Shown here one piece after another: positions 44,022 through 52,855 of a stretch of DNA of 64,000 bases. The notes under the pieces are model-generated. The model was not told the origin of the DNA, ran no database searches, and worked only from the letters and a program-made list of their open reading frames with translations. This DNA is from Alysiella filiformis (GTDB lineage Bacteria > Pseudomonadota > Gammaproteobacteria > Burkholderiales > Neisseriaceae). The stretch covers positions 196,357 to 260,356 of the forward strand of contig NZ_CP059564.1 of NCBI RefSeq assembly GCF_014054525.1, in the 5' to 3' direction. Position numbers and translations under genes: made by a program. The number at the start of each line of letters is the position of its first letter. Positions within the stretch are counted from its first letter, which is position 1.

Positions 44022-47000
44022 ATGACCACATCACAACAAAAAATCATTATTGCGATGTGTGCTGGCGAAGCCTCGGGCGATTTGCTGGGCGCACATTTGA
44101 TTGAAGCCATTAAACGCCAATACCCACAAGCCCGATTTGTGGGCATTGGCGGCACGCGCATGAAAGACGAAGGCTTTGAAAGCCTGTTTGAACAAGAAAA
44201 ATTGGCGGTACGCGGTTATTTTGAAGTATTGTCTAACCTGCCTGAAATTTTGAGCATACGCAGCAATTTGATTGAAGAACTGAAATTCATACGCCCCAAT
44301 GTGTTTGTGGGCATTGATTCGCCCGATTTTAACTTGCATGTGGCGGCAAAACTCAAAGCGGCAGGCATTCCCACTTTGCACTATGTTAGCCCATCGGTTT
44401 GGGCGTGGAAAGCGGAGCGCGTTCACAAAATTGTGAAACAAGTCAATCAAGTGCTGTGCCTGTTTCCCATGGAACCCAAATTGTATGAAGAAGCAGGCGG
44501 CAAAGCCCTGTTTGTGGGACACCCCTTGGCGCAAATTTTGCCTTTGCAACCCGACAAACAATCGGCGCGTGAAATTTTAAAACTGGATACCCAAATCCCC
44601 ATCATTGCCATTTTACCCGGCAGCAGGGTCAGTGAAATTGAGTATATGGCACCTTTGTTTTTTCAGGCTGCCAAATTGTTGCTGCGCGAATTGCCCACGG
44701 CACAATTTATCGTCCCCTACCCCACTGCCACCATACGCGAAATGCTGCAAGATTTGTTGAGCAAAGACTTTTTCAAACACTTGCCGATTCGCTTACAGGC
44801 AGCCAAAACCGATTTGGCGTGTTCGGCTGCCGATGTGGTGCTGGTAACAAGCGGCACGGCAACCTTGGAAGTGGCTTTGTGCAAACGCCCCATGGTCATC
44901 AGCTACAAAATTTCGCCCATGACCTACGCCTTGGTCAAACACAAAATCAAGGTGCAACACGTTGGTTTGCCCAATATTTTGCTGGGCAAAGAAGTGGTAC
45001 CCGAATTGTTGCAGCACGATGCCACAGGCGAAAAATTGGCGCAAGCCGTGTTGGATTGGTATCGCAATCCCAACAAAGTGGCGCAATTGGAAATGTCGTT
45101 TACCCGCCTGCACAAAATGCTGCTGAAAAACACCGATGAATTGGCTGCCAATGCGGTGTTGTATGAAGCAGGTTTGTTGCCGCAAAACGATGCCGAACCC
45201 ATTGCCCTGTCGCCCACGCAACACCAACTGAATCAGCAAAAAAAACAAGCCCTACCCGAAAAGCTGCCTGAAAAACCGCATTTTTCAGAAGTGGGCGTGA
45301 TTGGCGATGACGGTCAAGTTTACGCCCACCATTCCCACATTCCCAGCGTAACCCACACACTTGCCCATAAGTCTGCCGATATGTTTCAAGAAGTAGAAGA
45401 CACCCCCATTGCCCAGCCCCCCAAAAAATTGGGGCTTTTGGCACGCTTGTTTGGCAAAAAGCAGGCTGCCGAATCGGAAAGCTATGCCGCCACACCGCGT
45501 TTGCAACACGATGATTTTGACAATCTGAATTTGGACGATTTTGAAGATTTTGATTCCACCAAACGCAAACCCAAAGCCGTGCCTTCGCCCGACAACCCCA
45601 ATCGTTTGATTTTGGAAGTGGACGATTTGCCCGATGCGCCCCCCGTTAGCACGGCAGACATTGTGCCCAATGCCAAGGGCAGAAATCCCAAAACGTCCAA
45701 TATTTTTGACAAATACCGCGAGCAGCAAAACCCAACCACCGCGTCCCACACCGCCAGCAGCCAAACCGCGCCCAAAGAAAACATTTTCAGCAAATACATG
45801 AACCATGACGGCACAGTTAAAGACAATCTGACCAAAAAAGACGCGCCCAGCAAACCGAATATTTTTGACAAATACCGTCAAAACGCCAACGCCACACAGC
45901 AACCTGAAACGCCCGCACAGGCAATTCAGGCAGCCTTTGCTGCGCCACAAAACCCCACGCCGCGCGTTCACCCCGATTCAGACAATGAAGCGGAAAACGC
46001 CATTGCCGTATCCTTTGCCGAACCGCACGACACCAGCCCCGAAGTGGCACTGAACACCACGCAAAAACCCGATTCGGTGCAAACGGCACAATCGCGTCCC
46101 AATATTTTTGCGCGTCATTTAAACAGCAAGGGCGCGTCATCGGCGGCTGCGCTGCCTGAAAATCAGGCACAGGTGCATTCATCGTCAGCATCTGGGCAGC
46201 CTGAACGCACCCCTGCCAATTCGGACGCGACACGTTCGCGCCCCAATATTTTTGCGCGTCATCGCAACCAGCAAGCCCATCGCCCAGCCGAAACCGAAGT
46301 GGATTTGAACGACATTTTGGGCGAAGTGCGTTCAGAAACGGTGATTGCCATTCCCGTTGCCGAAGACATTGTGATTCCTGAAATCAGCTTGAATTTCAAT
46401 GAAGAAGATTTCATTGTGATAAAAGACCCCAACACAGGCAAACCCACGCTGTTTTCAAAAGAAGAATTGCAACAAAATCAAACAGATTCTACCGAAACGC
46501 CCGTTTCAGCCAGCCCAGCCGATGTTGCGCCAGCCGCCGAGCCTGCGCCCATCAACACGCGCTCCGAACGCATTTTGAAACCGCAACGTGCGCGCCCCAA
46601 CGAAGCCACACAACCGATTTTGCCCAAATCTTCGTTTGCGTATAAATATGCGATGATGTTCCAAAACACATCTGATGTGCGCTTGGAAAGCGAATACGAT
46701 GAGCAGCCCGAAATTCAGCAAGCTGAAATCGCTGCGCCACAATTTGTTGCACCCGAAATTCCGCAGCCTGAAATCGTTGCACCGCAATTTGTTGAGCCTG
46801 TAATTCAGCAACCCGAAATCATTGCGCCACCATTGGTTGAGCCTGTAATTCAGCAACCTGAAATCGTTGCACCACAATTTGTTGAACCTGTAATTCAGCA
46901 GCCTGAAATCGTTGCGCCACAATTTGTTGCACCCGAAATTCAGCAGCCTGAAATCGTTGCGCCACAATTTGTTGCACCCGAAATTCAGCAGCCTGAAATC

Positions 47001-47801
47001 GTTGCGCCACCATTGGTTGAATCTGAAATTCAGCAGCCTGAAACCGTTGCGCCACAATTTGTTGAGCCTGTAATTCAGCAGCCTGAAATCGTTGCACCAC
47101 CATTGGTTGAACCTGAAATTCAGCAGCCTGAAATCGTTGCACCGCAATTTATTGCACCCGAAATTCAGCAGCCTGAAATCGTTGCACCGCAATTTGTTGC
47201 ACCCGAAATTCAGCAGCCTGAAATCATTGCACCACCATTGGTTGAACCCGAAATTCAGCAGCCTGAAATCGTTGCGCCACAATTTGTTGAGCCTGTAATT
47301 CAGCAGCCTGAAATGATTGAACCCATTGTTGAGCAGCCATCTACTGTTCAAGTTCAATTAATTGAAACCGAGATTCAGCAACCTGAAATTGTTTTACCGC
47401 AATTTGTTGAGCCTGAAATTCAACAGCCTGAAATCGTTGCGCCACCATTGGTTGAACCTGTTGTTCAGCAGCCCGAAATCGTCCGCGAAGCCTACCAATC
47501 ATGGGCAACGCCCGACATTGCCGAACACATTGTCCGCGCCCCACAAACCACCGCCCCTGCCGAAGATTTGGCTACTGCGGTGTGGCAAGCATTGGCATCG
47601 TCTCATCTGCCCATGGAAGAAACGCCCGCGCCACAACCCATGGTTTTGGTTGAACACATGCCCGAAGACACCCCAACAGAACCTTTGGACGCGCACCCTG
47701 AAACCACATCAGAAAAAGTGTACCAACACACACCGCGTTTCAGCCGCCGCTATCCTGCCAAAGCAGGCTACACCGCCGCCAACCAAAGGCTCTTTTTCTA
47801 A
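44022..47801 (+). CDS. lpxB: Lipid-A-disaccharide synthase with an 870-residue repetitive tail
   Basis: Residues 1-390 are a complete LpxB glycosyltransferase, which joins UDP-diacylglucosamine and lipid X in lipid A synthesis: 'AGEASGD' (14-20), 'GIGGTRM', 'DSPDFNLHVA', 'HYVSPSVWAWK', 'LPGSRVSEIEYM', 'TSGTATLEVAL' and 'VQHVGLPNILLGKEVVPELLQ'. The remaining 869 residues are low-complexity. They hold five copies of an NIF(D/S/A)(K/R)(Y/H) motif between about 45695 and 46265, an acidic 'DDFDNLNLDDFEDFDS' stretch, and about seventeen 15-residue repeats (EIQQPEIVAPQFVAP type, 46700-47480). LpxB proteins are normally 380-390 residues. ATG at 44022 is preferred to a TTG 18 bases earlier. The reading frame is open throughout. 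Confidence 0.93.
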   Translation: MTTSQQKIIIAMCAGEASGDLLGAHLIEAIKRQYPQARFVGIGGTRMKDEGFESLFEQEKLAVRGYFEVLSNLPEILSIRSNLIEELKFIRPNVFVGIDSPDFNLHVAAKLKAAGIPTLHYVSPSVWAWKAERVHKIVKQVNQVLCLFPMEPKLYEEAGGKALFVGHPLAQILPLQPDKQSAREILKLDTQIPIIAILPGSRVSEIEYMAPLFFQAAKLLLRELPTAQFIVPYPTATIREMLQDLLSKDFFKHLPIRLQAAKTDLACSAADVVLVTSGTATLEVALCKRPMVISYKISPMTYALVKHKIKVQHVGLPNILLGKEVVPELLQHDATGEKLAQAVLDWYRNPNKVAQLEMSFTRLHKMLLKNTDELAANAVLYEAGLLPQNDAEPIALSPTQHQLNQQKKQALPEKLPEKPHFSEVGVIGDDGQVYAHHSHIPSVTHTLAHKSADMFQEVEDTPIAQPPKKLGLLARLFGKKQAAESESYAATPRLQHDDFDNLNLDDFEDFDSTKRKPKAVPSPDNPNRLILEVDDLPDAPPVSTADIVPNAKGRNPKTSNIFDKYREQQNPTTASHTASSQTAPKENIFSKYMNHDGTVKDNLTKKDAPSKPNIFDKYRQNANATQQPETPAQAIQAAFAAPQNPTPRVHPDSDNEAENAIAVSFAEPHDTSPEVALNTTQKPDSVQTAQSRPNIFARHLNSKGASSAAALPENQAQVHSSSASGQPERTPANSDATRSRPNIFARHRNQQAHRPAETEVDLNDILGEVRSETVIAIPVAEDIVIPEISLNFNEEDFIVIKDPNTGKPTLFSKEELQQNQTDSTETPVSASPADVAPAAEPAPINTRSERILKPQRARPNEATQPILPKSSFAYKYAMMFQNTSDVRLESEYDEQPEIQQAEIAAPQFVAPEIPQPEIVAPQFVEPVIQQPEIIAPPLVEPVIQQPEIVAPQFVEPVIQQPEIVAPQFVAPEIQQPEIVAPQFVAPEIQQPEIVAPPLVESEIQQPETVAPQFVEPVIQQPEIVAPPLVEPEIQQPEIVAPQFIAPEIQQPEIVAPQFVAPEIQQPEIIAPPLVEPEIQQPEIVAPQFVEPVIQQPEMIEPIVEQPSTVQVQLIETEIQQPEIVLPQFVEPEIQQPEIVAPPLVEPVVQQPEIVREAYQSWATPDIAEHIVRAPQTTAPAEDLATAVWQALASSHLPMEETPAPQPMVLVEHMPEDTPTEPLDAHPETTSEKVYQHTPRFSRRYPAKAGYTAANQRLFF
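46704..47485. repeat. 45-bp coding repeats carrying DUS cores
   Basis: About seventeen 45-bp units encode the 15-residue repeat. Eleven contain the exact 10-mer GCAGCCTGAA (codons for Q-Q-P-E), the core of the Kingella-type uptake sequence, all on the plus strand. Confidence 0.9.
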
Positions 47802-47830
47802 AAAACCATGCAAAAGATATTGGAAAAATC

Positions 47831-48394
47831 ATGTCCGAAGATTCATACATGTCCGAGCTTTCCTTTTGGAATCTCATCGATGTTACCCTAGCGGCAGCCG
47901 AAGCCCTAACCACCAGTTACGACAAACAACAAGGCATTCAAATTGACGCGCTCCTACAAGCCCTGCGGCATTTTAATCCCGAAGAAATCGTGTTTTTTCA
48001 AAATCGCCTGAACCAACTGTTTGCCCAAACCGACACATCACACATTGCCTGTGCAGGTTATTTGATGAGCGGCGGTTTCCACAATGCCGATGAATTTGAC
48101 CACTTTCGCTATTGGCTGATTTCACGCGGCGAAACCGTGTACCGTGCCGCCTTGCACAAGCCAGATGATTTGGTTGGATTGGTGGCATGCCAGCCTGATT
48201 TTCGCTATGGTTTTGCCGATTTTCCCGATATTGCCCCGATTTTGTTTCAACGGCACACAGGGCGCGATTTAGACGGCTATTTGGCTCACGATTATTACCT
48301 CAACAGCACCGAAGAATTGGATTGGGACGAAAACGACCACCGCAGTATGCAACGCATTTGCCCCCGATTGTTTGCCCAATATTGGCGCGGATAA
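47831..48394 (+). CDS. DUF4240 domain protein
   Basis: A 187-residue soluble protein. 'FWNLIDVTLAAAE......LLQALRHFNPEEIVFFQNRL' opens it; 'CAGYLMSGGFHNADEFDHFRYWLISRGETVYRAAL' and 'FPDIAPILFQRHTGRDL' complete the DUF4240 pattern, ending with 'RICPRLFAQYWRG'. Function unknown. It starts 30 bases after the end of lpxB and may be co-transcribed. ATG at 47849 is an alternative start. Confidence 0.85.
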   Translation: MSEDSYMSELSFWNLIDVTLAAAEALTTSYDKQQGIQIDALLQALRHFNPEEIVFFQNRLNQLFAQTDTSHIACAGYLMSGGFHNADEFDHFRYWLISRGETVYRAALHKPDDLVGLVACQPDFRYGFADFPDIAPILFQRHTGRDLDGYLAHDYYLNSTEELDWDENDHRSMQRICPRLFAQYWRG

Positions 48395-48460
48395 ATGCCC
48401 GTTTCATTTGGATAACGACTGATTGTTGCAAAATGGTCAGTCGTTTTGTTTTGTTGCTTT

Positions 48461-48622
48461 CAGGCTGAAACCTTTGCAAAACTCGGTTTGTAGGGGCAGA
48501 TTTCATATCTGCCCCGTTTAGGTTCGCAGAAATTTTCATTCTTATCAATAAATTGAAAAAAGGGCGGATATGAAATCCGCCCCTACGTCAGTTTAAAAGT
48601 AGGTTTTGCAAAGGTTTCAGGC
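48461..48622. mobile_element. Composite palindromic element, copy 2 (without inner module)
   Basis: Outer arms GGCTGAAACCTTTGCAAAAC and GTTTTGCAAAGGTTTCAGGC enclose a pair of GTAG hairpins of the GGGCAGAT/ATCTGCCC type. It lacks the GGTGCAAC module present in the copies at 10498 and 51786 and so represents an empty or deleted state. Confidence 0.65.
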
Positions 48623-48650
48623 TGCCTGAAAAACATTTTGAAAGAAAATC

Positions 48651-48989
48651 ATGATATTGCCCGAACATTTACAATCATGGCAACCGCAAGCCGATTTGGA
48701 CAAACTCCGTGCCTTTGCCCAAGAAAACGCCACTTTACTGACCCTGCTCCACGAAGCATGGCAGCGTTTTGACGCGCAATACACACCACAAGCCACCGCC
48801 CTGCCCCAAACCAACAAAGCCTACGCGCCCGAAGTGCAATCCATAGACGAATTGAGCCACTCGCCCATTTCCCACGAAGAAATGATTGAATTTTTAAACC
48901 GTTTTGAAAAAGAACGCGAACACAACGACCAACCCTTTGGCAAACACGTTCACATTCAAGACCACAACTGGGAAATCATCGATGACTGA
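48651..48989 (+). CDS. Hypothetical protein, 112 aa
   Basis: No recognised family. A soluble, mildly acidic protein with a Leu-rich N-terminal helix ('LDKLRAFAQENATLLTLLHEAWQRFD'), a Pro/Ala middle and a Glu/His-rich C-terminus. Its end overlaps the start of the TRIC-type channel gene by eight bases, so the two are translationally linked. Codon usage looks native. Confidence 0.65.
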   Translation: MILPEHLQSWQPQADLDKLRAFAQENATLLTLLHEAWQRFDAQYTPQATALPQTNKAYAPEVQSIDELSHSPISHEEMIEFLNRFEKEREHNDQPFGKHVHIQDHNWEIIDD

Positions 48990-49626
48990 ATTACCCCTTG
49001 CCACCGCCCACAGCATTATTTATGTATTGGATATGATAGGCGTTTTTGCCTGCACCGTTGCCGCCACCGTGTTGGCAAAACGCTGCAATATGGACATGTT
49101 TGGCGCATGGATTGTGTCGCTGATTGGCAGCGTGGGCGGCGGCACTTTGCGCGATTTGCTGCTCAACCGCCACCCCATTTTTTGGCTGCACGATTTGAAT
49201 TATTTGTATGTGATTTTATTGGTGTCCACATTGGTGCAAATTTTTTACCATACGGTTGAACGACTTGACCGCGCCATGCGTTGGTTTGACGCATTGGGTT
49301 TGGCGGCATTTACCGTGATTGGGGTTCAGGCAGCCGTGTCGTTTCACATGTCGCCACCGATTGTGATGCTGATGGGCGCGTTTACCGCCATGATTGGCGG
49401 TGTGTTGCGCGACATCATTTGCCAGCAAATTCCTTTGGTTTTTCAAAAAGAAATTTACACCACCGCCTCTGTATTGGGCAGCGCGTATTATCTGCTGCTC
49501 CTGCATTGGGGCGTGAGCGAGTGGCTCAACAGCCTTTCCACGCTGGTACTGATTTTTTCAATCCGAATGCTGGCGGTGTATCGCGGTTGGAATTTGCCCA
49601 ATTTGACTTTGCCAAAAAAGCCTTGA
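48982..49626 (+). CDS. TRIC-type (UPF0126/YicG-like) membrane channel
   Basis: A 214-residue inner-membrane protein with seven TMs arranged as two similar halves. The conserved glycine motifs are 'SLIGSVGGGTLRDLLLNRHPIFWL' and 'FTAMIGGVLRDIICQQIPLVF'. Bacterial members form trimeric cation channels in structural studies. I start at MTELPLATAHSII, which overlaps the end of the previous gene; the longer frame is a shifted reading of it. Confidence 0.88.
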   Translation: MTELPLATAHSIIYVLDMIGVFACTVAATVLAKRCNMDMFGAWIVSLIGSVGGGTLRDLLLNRHPIFWLHDLNYLYVILLVSTLVQIFYHTVERLDRAMRWFDALGLAAFTVIGVQAAVSFHMSPPIVMLMGAFTAMIGGVLRDIICQQIPLVFQKEIYTTASVLGSAYYLLLLHWGVSEWLNSLSTLVLIFSIRMLAVYRGWNLPNLTLPKKP

Positions 49627-49687
49627 ATGATGTGGATTGTGTTTCAGGCTGCCTTTCAGTACACGACAATTTTTTGAAATAACCACA

Positions 49688-49822
49688 AACCTGTCCCCTC
49701 CCCCCGTCTCCAACGGGGGAGGGCTAGGGTGGGGGAAAATTTGTGGAATAAATTAATTGTCTTGAAAATCAACGAACCCCCACCCTAACCCTCCCCCGCA
49801 AGCGGGAGAGAGGACAGGTTAC
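49688..49822. repeat. CCCTCCCC inverted repeat upstream of mnmG
   Basis: CCTGTCCCCTCCCCC...GGGGGAGGGCTAGGGTGGGGG faces CCCCCACCCTAACCCTCCCCC...GAGAGGACAGG, with matching CCTGTCC/GGACAGG ends. Fills most of the 49627-49895 spacer. Confidence 0.65.
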
Positions 49823-49895
49823 AGGCAGCCTGAAAGCCCATTTTCTGTTAAAATCCACGCTATTTTTCATTGATTTTATTTGAATTTACAAGAAT

Positions 49896-51782
49896 ATGAT
49901 TTACCCCAAAAAATATGACGTGATTGTGGTTGGTGGCGGACACGCAGGCACCGAAGCCGCACTCGCCGCCGCACGCATGGGCGCACAAACCCTTCTTTTA
50001 ACACACAATATTGAAACTTTGGGACAAATGTCCTGCAACCCCTCCATTGGCGGCATCGGCAAAGGGCATTTGGTGCGCGAATTGGACGCGCTCGGTGGCG
50101 CAATGGCGTTGGCAACCGACAAATCGGGCATACAATTCAGACGTTTGAACGCATCAAAAGGCGCAGCCGTCCGCGCCACACGCGCCCAAGCCGACCGCAT
50201 TCTCTACAAAGCCGCCATTCGTGAAATGCTGGAAAATCAAGAAAATCTGGAAATTTTCCAGCAAGCGGTGGAAGATATTGTGTTGGAGGGCGACCGCGTG
50301 GCGGGCGCGAAAACGGCTATGGGCGTGGTGTTTCCATGTCGCGCTTTGGTTTTGACGGCTGGCACGTTTTTGGCGGGCAAAATCCACATCGGTTTGGAAA
50401 ATTATGCGGGCGGACGCGCTGGCGACCCTGCCGCACAAGGGCTTTCAGGCTGCCTGAAAGAATTGAATCTGCCCCAAAGCCGCTTAAAAACAGGCACACC
50501 GCCACGCATTGACGGTCGCACCATTGATTTTTCCCAACTGGAAGAACAAGCTGGCGACACGCCTGTGCCTGTGATGTCGGTACGCGGCAATGCGGCTATG
50601 CACCCCAAGCAAATTTCCTGCTGGATTACCCATACCAACTTGAAAACACACGAGATTATCCGTTCAGGTTTTGACCGCAGCCCCATGTTTACGGGCAAAA
50701 TTGAGGGCGTGGGCCCGCGCTATTGCCCGTCTATTGAAGACAAAATCAACCGCTTTGCCGACAAAGACAGCCACCAAATTTTCCTTGAACCCGAAGGCTT
50801 AACCACCCACGAATATTATCCCAACGGCATTTCCACCAGCTTGCCGTTTGACATTCAGTTGGCTTTGGTTCGCAGCATGAAAGGGCTTGAAAACGCACAT
50901 ATTTTGCGCCCTGGTTACGCGATTGAATACGATTATTTTGACCCACGCAATCTCAAAGCCAGCTTGGAAACCAAAACCGTGCAAGGCTTGTTTTTCGCAG
51001 GGCAAATCAACGGCACCACAGGCTACGAAGAAGCCGCCGCGCAAGGTTTGTTGGCTGGCGCGAATGCGGTGCAATTTGTGCGCGAACAAGACCCCTTGTT
51101 GCTCCGCCGCGAACAGGCATATTTGGGCGTGTTGGTTGATGATTTGATTACCAAAGGCGTGAACGAGCCATATCGCATGTTTACCAGCCGTGCCGAATAC
51201 CGCTTGCAGTTGCGCGAAGACAATGCGGATATGCGTTTGACGGAAAACGGCTACAAAATCGGTTTGGTTTCCGAAGCGCAATGGCAAGCCTTTGAACGCA
51301 AACGTGAACAAATTGAACTGGAAATTCAACGCCTTAAATCCACATGGTACACGCCGCAAAAATTGGCGGAAGACGAACAAATCCGCGTGTTGGGGCAAAA
51401 ATTGAGCCGTGAGGCAAATTTGCACGATTTGTTGCGCCGCCCGAATGTGAATTATGCCGATTTGATGAGTTTGCCCAACGCGCTGCCTGAAAATGCGTTG
51501 GCAGACGATGTGTCGGAACAGGTTGAAATTCAAGTGAAATATCAGGGCTACATTGACCGCCAAAACGAGGAAATTGACGGCAGACGCGATATTGAAACTT
51601 TAAGGCTGCCTGAAAACATGGATTACAGTAAAGTCAAAGGTTTATCGGCAGAAGTGCAACAAAAATTGAATTTGCACCAACCCGAAACGGTGGGGCAAGC
51701 CAGCCGCATTTCGGGGGTTACGCCTGCGAGCATTGCGCTGTTGATGGTGCATGTGAAACGCGGGTTTAAAGACACGAAATGA
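49896..51782 (+). CDS. mnmG: tRNA uridine-5-carboxymethylaminomethyl modification enzyme MnmG
   Basis: A 628-residue FAD enzyme (GidA) that with MnmE modifies U34 of certain tRNAs. The FAD loop '[19 protein letters not shown]' starts near residue 11, '[18 protein letters not shown]' near 45, '[13 protein letters not shown]', and '[16 protein letters not shown]' and '[17 protein letters not shown]' later. The C-terminal helical domain ends properly ('[17 protein letters not shown]'). Full length. DUS sequences within the gene encode 'SGCLKELN' and 'LPENM'. Confidence 0.97.
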   Translation: MIYPKKYDVIVVGGGHAGTEAALAAARMGAQTLLLTHNIETLGQMSCNPSIGGIGKGHLVRELDALGGAMALATDKSGIQFRRLNASKGAAVRATRAQADRILYKAAIREMLENQENLEIFQQAVEDIVLEGDRVAGAKTAMGVVFPCRALVLTAGTFLAGKIHIGLENYAGGRAGDPAAQGLSGCLKELNLPQSRLKTGTPPRIDGRTIDFSQLEEQAGDTPVPVMSVRGNAAMHPKQISCWITHTNLKTHEIIRSGFDRSPMFTGKIEGVGPRYCPSIEDKINRFADKDSHQIFLEPEGLTTHEYYPNGISTSLPFDIQLALVRSMKGLENAHILRPGYAIEYDYFDPRNLKASLETKTVQGLFFAGQINGTTGYEEAAAQGLLAGANAVQFVREQDPLLLRREQAYLGVLVDDLITKGVNEPYRMFTSRAEYRLQLREDNADMRLTENGYKIGLVSEAQWQAFERKREQIELEIQRLKSTWYTPQKLAEDEQIRVLGQKLSREANLHDLLRRPNVNYADLMSLPNALPENALADDVSEQVEIQVKYQGYIDRQNEEIDGRRDIETLRLPENMDYSKVKGLSAEVQQKLNLHQPETVGQASRISGVTPASIALLMVHVKRGFKDTK

Positions 51783-51785
51783 GTT

Positions 51786-52045
51786 TTCAGGCAGCCTGAA
51801 ATCTTTGCAAAACTCGGTTCGCAAGGGCAGATTTCATATTTGCCCTGTTTAGACTTGCAGAAATTTTTATTTTTGGGACGCCATGTAGGGTGCAACTTGT
51901 TGCACCAAATCCATGTTTTATCAGGAAAATGGTGCAACAAGTTGCACCCTACACTTGTCCTATTTTTACATAAATTGAAAAGAGGCGGATATGAAATCCG
52001 CCTCTACATCAGTTTAAAAGTAGGTTTTGCAAAAGTTTCAGCCTG
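51786..52045. mobile_element. Composite palindromic element, copy 3 (filled)
   Basis: In reverse orientation to copy 1 (10498-10766) and matching it almost throughout, including the inner GTAG pair (51885-51952) of the GGTGCAAC type. The left boundary is fused to a DUS. It lies between mnmG and the opa-like gene. Confidence 0.65.
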
Positions 52046-52056
52046 ATTGCCACAAC

Positions 52057-52094
52057 AAAAAAGCCATTTGATTTCAAACATCAAATGGCTTTTT
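52057..52094 (-). terminator. Terminator of the opa-like gene
   Basis: GCCATTTGAT (52063-52072) with ATCAAATGGC (52080-52089), A-run on the left (T-run on the minus strand) and T-run on the right. Works in both directions. Confidence 0.85.
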
Positions 52095-52128
52095 GGCGTT
52101 TCAGGCTGCCTGAAACAGATTGATGGGA

Positions 52129-52704
52129 TTAGTGGAATGTGTAACGCAAACCCACACCCACTTCATGTGCATTCACATCAGAAGTAATGCGGTTGTAGCG
52201 GTAGCCACCGTCCACGGTCAAGTTGCGGTCAATTTTGTAGTTTGCGCCAACCATTGCGCCCACGCCTACTTTGGTTTCGTCAGCCGTTGCGTTGGCGGCA
52301 GATTGTTTCAATTTGTTCACGCCCAAACGTGCGCCCACATAAGGTTGCACCGCGTAGTTCAAAGGAATGTCGTAAATGGCAGACACGCCAGCACCGCGTA
52401 CTTTGCTGCTGATGCCGTCTTCTTTCACGTCTTTGTAGTGGGTGTAGTCGCCCGCTACGCGCCAGTCGCCAAAGTCATAACCTGCACTCACGCGAGGCAT
52501 GAAGCCTGATTCTTTATAAGAATCTTTCAGATTGTTTTTGGCATCACCTGTGCCATTCCATTCGCGTTTGGTATCGGTGCGCATGTGGGTCAAACCGATG
52601 TCGCCTTGCACATATGCGCCTGTGATTTCGTCAGCCAACGCTGCGCCAGAAGCGGTTGCGCCCAAAACTGCCAACATGATTGCGGTAAAAGTGGATTTTT
52701 TCAT
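52129..52704 (-). CDS. Opacity-family outer-membrane porin
   Basis: A 191-residue beta-barrel protein with a signal peptide (cleaved after GAALA). Alternating strands with 'AYVQGDIGLTHMR', 'FMPRVSAGYDFGDWRVAGDYTHYK', 'VQPYVGARLGVNKLK', 'VGVGAMVGANYKI' and 'LTVDGGYRYNRI', ending in the aromatic-rich 'EVGVGLRYTFH'. It belongs to the Opa/NspA-like group; related proteins in pathogenic Neisseria bind host receptors or factor H, which should not be assumed here. No pentamer coding repeat for phase variation is present in the signal peptide. Good ribosome site (AAAGG). Confidence 0.87.
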   Translation of the reverse strand: MKKSTFTAIMLAVLGATASGAALADEITGAYVQGDIGLTHMRTDTKREWNGTGDAKNNLKDSYKESGFMPRVSAGYDFGDWRVAGDYTHYKDVKEDGISSKVRGAGVSAIYDIPLNYAVQPYVGARLGVNKLKQSAANATADETKVGVGAMVGANYKIDRNLTVDGGYRYNRITSDVNAHEVGVGLRYTFH

Positions 52705-52855
52705 GATGAAAACCTTTCTTATAAAGAAAAAATGTCTGCCCCAAATCAGGGAATGAGTGCATTCTAGGCAAAGAAATGGGGCGCGTAAAGGGGCAAATCA
52801 CCCCAAATGCCCCAAATGATGAAATATTACACAGCACGGGGACATCTTAACAAAC

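Noticed and set aside
46506-47357. A 283-codon minus-strand frame opposite the LpxB tail
   Set aside because: Its repetitive F/R/L/N composition mirrors the antisense of the 45-bp repeats; the sense frame is a continuation of LpxB.
46704-47485. Possible CRISPR array (regular 45-bp period)
   Set aside because: The repeats are in frame, degenerate and contiguous, with no unique spacers and no cas genes.
48461-48622. Small RNA gene suggested by strong hairpins
   Set aside because: The same sequence appears at two other unrelated spacers in nested form, so it is a repeat element; no promoter was seen.
52129-52704. Phase-variable Opa gene
   Set aside because: The signal-peptide region has no CTCTT-type pentamer repeats as in gonococcal and meningococcal opa genes.
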